DNA of 33,335 nucleotides. Source: Alphaproteobacteria bacterium. Lineage in GTDB: Bacteria > Pseudomonadota > Alphaproteobacteria > Micropepsales > Micropepsaceae. The notes below the pieces were generated by a model that saw only the letters and a program-made list of their open reading frames with translations, was not told where the DNA came from and searched no databases. This document shows, in pieces, positions 30,848 to 33,335 of the stretch (position 1 is the first letter of the stretch; every line of letters begins with the position of its first letter). The position numbers and the translations under genes were made by a program. The stretch lies in the NCBI GenBank assembly GCA_947475445.1, contig CANJLC010000017.1, positions 1 through 33,335 on the forward strand. Reading direction: 5' to 3'.

Positions 30848-31594
30848 ATGCGCGAATCCCGTACCATCATGGGAATGCAAGTCGTACTGACTATTCCCGG
30901 CGAGGTGGCCACCCCCGCGGATTTCGAGGCTGTATTCGCCCATTTTGTCGCTGTGGATGACAGATTCAGCCCGTTCAAGCCCGACAGCGAGATCAGCCGC
31001 ATCAACCGGGGTGAAATTGCCACGCAGGACTATAGCGCGCAGATGACTGAAATTTTCGCGCTTTCCGAAAAGACCAAACTGGAATCGGCAGGCTTTTTCA
31101 ACATCTGCCGCCCGGATGGATTGATCGACCCTTGCGGAATCGTCAAGGGCTGGGCCATTCACAAGGCCGCCTGCCTGTTGCGGGAACGGGACATCGAGAA
31201 TTTCTGCGTCGAGGCGGGCGGCGACGTTCAGTGCCACGGTGTGAATGCCGCGGGTGAAGAGTGGCGCGTGGGAATCCGCAGCCCCTTCAATTCCGGCAAA
31301 TTGATAAAAATGCTGCATCCCAAGGGTTGCGGTGTCGCCACATCGGGCTCGTATATCCAGGGTCCACACATCTATGATCCGCTGACCGGGAGAAATGTGG
31401 ACAGTGATATTGTGAGTCTCACCGTCGTCGGTCCGGACGTGATGGAGGCTGACCGCTACGCCACCGCGGCTTTTGCAATGGGACGGGGCGGCATTGCGTT
31501 CATCGCCAATCTGGATGGATTTGAAGGTTATGAGGTTGACCGAACCGGCATATCGCGCATGACCAGCGGACTGGTCCGCCACCTGCCATGCTAG
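30848..31594 (+). CDS. ApbE-like FAD:protein FMN transferase
   Basis: The protein has 248 residues, somewhat shorter than usual, and without an obvious signal peptide; export or location is therefore unclear. ApbE motifs: MGMQVVLTI, DDRFSPFKPDSEISRINRG, VEAGGDVQCHG, VATSGSYIQGPHIYDPLTGR and the metal-binding ADRYATAAFAMG. ApbE transfers FMN from FAD to a threonine of partner proteins. The partner is almost certainly the next gene, which overlaps by seven bases and carries the target motif. CAGGAA precedes the ATG. These three genes look like one operon separate from the catabolic locus, though adjacent to it. Confidence 0.9.
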   Translation: MRESRTIMGMQVVLTIPGEVATPADFEAVFAHFVAVDDRFSPFKPDSEISRINRGEIATQDYSAQMTEIFALSEKTKLESAGFFNICRPDGLIDPCGIVKGWAIHKAACLLRERDIENFCVEAGGDVQCHGVNAAGEEWRVGIRSPFNSGKLIKMLHPKGCGVATSGSYIQGPHIYDPLTGRNVDSDIVSLTVVGPDVMEADRYATAAFAMGRGGIAFIANLDGFEGYEVDRTGISRMTSGLVRHLPC

Positions 31595-32304
31595 GGAAGC
31601 TGCCAAATACGCCGGGCCCGCGCATCGGCCTGAAATACATTGTCTCCCTGCTGCTTCTCTTGGTTTCCGCAGCCTATGGTTATTGGCAGAATTTTGCCCG
31701 CGATCCCGAAGCCGGCATTCGCAGGACGGCAAGGGCCCAGCCGCATGTCTATCCAATGCCGCTAGCCAATGCGCAATCGGCGGCACTGGCCCCGCAGGCA
31801 GCAGCGGTTCCGACCGTGCCCGCTGTCCCTATCTTGCCCAATGCGCCCGCGGTACCTGCGCAGCCCGCAGCGCCTGACATTGCGACGCCACCGCCCACGC
31901 CCAGCGACGAAGCCCGCTTGGATGCGCCGCCCGCTGCGCCGCAGATCCCCCCGCTTGCGCCGCCCATGGAGCCCCCGGCCCCGGTCGTGCCTGCATTCCC
32001 CGCCCAGCACCGGCAATACGCCTTCGCCGATGGTGATTACACGGGCGCAGAAGCGGATTCCGAATGGGGAATTGTGCAGGTCAAAGTCTTTGTCCGAAAC
32101 GGCGTTATCCAGGACGTGCAGTTCCTGCAAATTCCCGATCACCGGCGCAGATCTGCGGAAATCAGCGATTGGGCCGGCCCCCTGCTGATCGAGGAGGCGA
32201 TCAAGGAACAGAATTACGACGTCGATGTCGTTTCGTCTGCCACCGTCACCAGCCTGGCCTTTCAGCAGACGCTTTTCGACGCGCTAAGACAGGCAAAGAG
32301 ATAG
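31588..32304 (+). CDS. Membrane-anchored FMN-binding domain protein with Pro/Ala-rich linker
   Basis: The protein has 238 residues. One N-terminal membrane segment (about 16-32, YIVSLLLLLVSAAYGYW) anchors it with the rest in the periplasm. Residues about 50-140 are a Pro/Ala-rich low-complexity linker. The C-terminal FMN-binding domain (about 145-238) has GDYTGAEADSEWGIVQVKVFVRNGVIQDVQFLQIPDHRRRS and the flavinylation motif VVSSATVTS with candidate FMN-threonine T219. The upstream ApbE should attach FMN here. With the following RnfD-like protein it should form an extracytosolic electron-transfer chain. The motif has Ser for the more usual Gly before AT (SSAT versus SGAT). Confidence 0.88.
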   Translation: MLGKLPNTPGPRIGLKYIVSLLLLLVSAAYGYWQNFARDPEAGIRRTARAQPHVYPMPLANAQSAALAPQAAAVPTVPAVPILPNAPAVPAQPAAPDIATPPPTPSDEARLDAPPAAPQIPPLAPPMEPPAPVVPAFPAQHRQYAFADGDYTGAEADSEWGIVQVKVFVRNGVIQDVQFLQIPDHRRRSAEISDWAGPLLIEEAIKEQNYDVDVVSSATVTSLAFQQTLFDALRQAKR

Positions 32305-32307
32305 CGC

Positions 32308-33177
32308 ATGACCCAATTTCTCAGCCGCATTCGCACCTATCGCCTGATGGTCTATTACATGGCTGCGCTGCTGGCGATGGGCATGGTGCTGGCAGGGTTG
32401 GGTATTATTCGCTACCGGCTTTCAGACATGGCATTCTCGGCCAGCGTGATCCTGGCGACATGCCTGGTCATCAACTGGATATTCGCACGCAGCTTCCGCG
32501 CGAATTCCAATCCGGAATCGGTTCTGATCACGGGGCTGATTCTTGTCTTGATAATTACGCCTTTCGCGCCCGGCGATTTTACCCGCCTTGGCGCCGCCAT
32601 GTTCGCATCGTCCTGGGCCGTGGCGTCAAAATTCATGCTGGCCACGGGCAAGCGCCATGTTTTCAACCCTGCCGCCTTGGGCGTGGCCCTGGCGGCCATT
32701 GTGCTTCACCAGTCCGCAAGCTGGTGGGTTGGGGATTCGTATCTGTTGCTACCCTTGGTGGCCGCGGGCGGCATCTTGATCCTGCAAAGGCTTGCCTATG
32801 CCGATTTGCTTCTGGGCTTCGGCGCCGTGGTGCTGGGATTGGCCGTCAGCGGCAGTGACTGGAGCAAGGCGGCATCCTCCATCTCCCTGATGCTGTTTCA
32901 CTCCAGCTTCTTTTTCTTCGCCTTTGTCATGTTGACCGAGCCGCGCACGGCGCCCCTTGGCCGGTGGCGGCGCATGGCCTTCGGCGCGCTCACCGGGCTG
33001 CTTTATTCTCCCTTGGCCCATCTGGGATCGTTCTATTTTACTCCGGAAGTTGCGCTGCTGGCCGGCAACGTCTTCACGTTGTTGTCGAAGCGCAAGAGCA
33101 TTGATCGATGGCTGACAGGGTGGCGTCCTCGCGCGCACCTTGCTCAGACAGAGCCGGCATCACATCCAACACCCTGA
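32308..33177 (+). CDS. RnfD/NqrB-like membrane protein
   Basis: The protein has 289 residues and about nine or ten hydrophobic segments. Features such as NPESVLITGLILVLIITPF, KRHVFNPAALGVALAAIVL and FAFVMLTEPRTAP are typical of RnfD/NqrB-like proteins, the inner-membrane subunits that hold flavin and pass electrons across the membrane. The usual covalent flavin motif SGAT is not visible, so flavin is probably carried only by the preceding FMN-binding protein. It starts three bases after that gene. No ferredoxin/NAD(P)H reductase gene is visible before the insertion sequence starting about ten bases after the stop; such a partner may lie beyond or have been displaced. Confidence 0.85.
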   Translation: MTQFLSRIRTYRLMVYYMAALLAMGMVLAGLGIIRYRLSDMAFSASVILATCLVINWIFARSFRANSNPESVLITGLILVLIITPFAPGDFTRLGAAMFASSWAVASKFMLATGKRHVFNPAALGVALAAIVLHQSASWWVGDSYLLLPLVAAGGILILQRLAYADLLLGFGAVVLGLAVSGSDWSKAASSISLMLFHSSFFFFAFVMLTEPRTAPLGRWRRMAFGALTGLLYSPLAHLGSFYFTPEVALLAGNVFTLLSKRKSIDRWLTGWRPRAHLAQTEPASHPTP

Positions 33178-33186
33178 GCGTAAGCA

Positions 33187-33335
33187 TGACCTGCATGGCT
33201 CTTTTTGTACCAAGCGAATTGATAGAAATTGGCTTGGAAAGGAGCTTGGACATGCCGAAGAAGAGGCCCACCCCGGAGCAGATTGTGACGCTGCTGCGGC
33301 AGATTGAGGTGTCGACGTCACAGGGTAAATCGATA
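33187..33335 (+). mobile_element. IS3-family (IS407-like) insertion sequence, left end, cut by window edge
   Basis: A transposase OrfA start lies at 33252. The left end is placed at about TGACCTGCATGG (33187), since many IS407-group elements begin TGACCTG. The exact terminus and target duplication cannot be determined because the right end is outside the window. Confidence 0.55.
33252..33335 (+). CDS. Transposase OrfA of an IS3-family element (partial, 3' end outside window)
   Basis: The first 28 codons read MPKKRPTPEQIVTLLRQIEV..., the start of the OrfA helix-turn-helix protein of IS407-like IS3 elements, which binds the terminal repeats and is fused to OrfB by frameshifting to give the active transposase. 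AAAGGAG lies upstream at correct spacing. Nothing can be said about integrity because only the start is visible. Confidence 0.8.
   Translation, partial: MPKKRPTPEQIVTLLRQIEVSTSQGKSI

Noticed and set aside
1..33335. CRISPR array, rRNA genes or prophage
   Set aside because: No regularly spaced repeats, rRNA-like sequence or phage structural genes were seen anywhere in the window.

Overview
The window is GC-rich and densely coded and looks like an alphaproteobacterial chromosome. The order lon - hupB - tRNA-Val at the left edge is typical of that class. The many TonB/PQQ/SnoaL-type genes fit a Caulobacterales-, Sphingomonadales- or Micropepsaceae-like organism, but I cannot name the genus from sequence alone.

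Left third (1-7500), housekeeping and miscellaneous genes: the 3' part of lon, hupB (GTG start), tRNA-Val(UAC), a Bcr/CflA-type MFS exporter, a secreted protein of unknown function, a TPR protein ending in a putative 2OG-Fe(II) oxygenase domain, an EF-hand lipoprotein and tRNA-Asp(GUC).

Middle (7500-30582), an accessory catabolic locus. A leftward operon reads PQQ-dependent alcohol dehydrogenase, periplasmic EthD-like (dimeric alpha/beta barrel) protein, Tat-exported SMP-30/gluconolactonase-like propeller, TPR-methyltransferase. Divergent and rightward follow an AtoE-type short-chain fatty acid transporter, a secreted protein with three tandem SnoaL/NTF2-like domains, an NHL-repeat propeller, two paralogous ModA-like binding proteins, a metallo-beta-lactamase-fold hydrolase, a TonB-dependent receptor, a single-domain SnoaL-like Tat protein, a third ModA-like paralogue, a 3-ketoacid CoA-transferase (A and B subunits), a PcaF-like thiolase and a small cytochrome c. 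A HutC-type GntR regulator closes the locus on the minus strand. A near-identical palindromic motif (core GTCATATATATGAC) lies upstream of the PQQ dehydrogenase, the triple-SnoaL gene and the TonB receptor, which ties these transcription units into one probable regulon. My inference is that the locus takes an unidentified substrate across the outer membrane, oxidises and hydrolyses it in the periplasm (electrons via PQQ to cytochrome c), imports a short keto acid and finishes it as a 3-oxoacyl-CoA. I regard this as the candidate undescribed system.

Right end (30848-33335): a compact extracytosolic flavinylation set (ApbE flavin transferase, a membrane-anchored FMN-binding protein with a long Pro/Ala-rich linker, and an RnfD/NqrB-like membrane protein), then the left end of an IS3-family (IS407-like) insertion sequence cut by the window edge.
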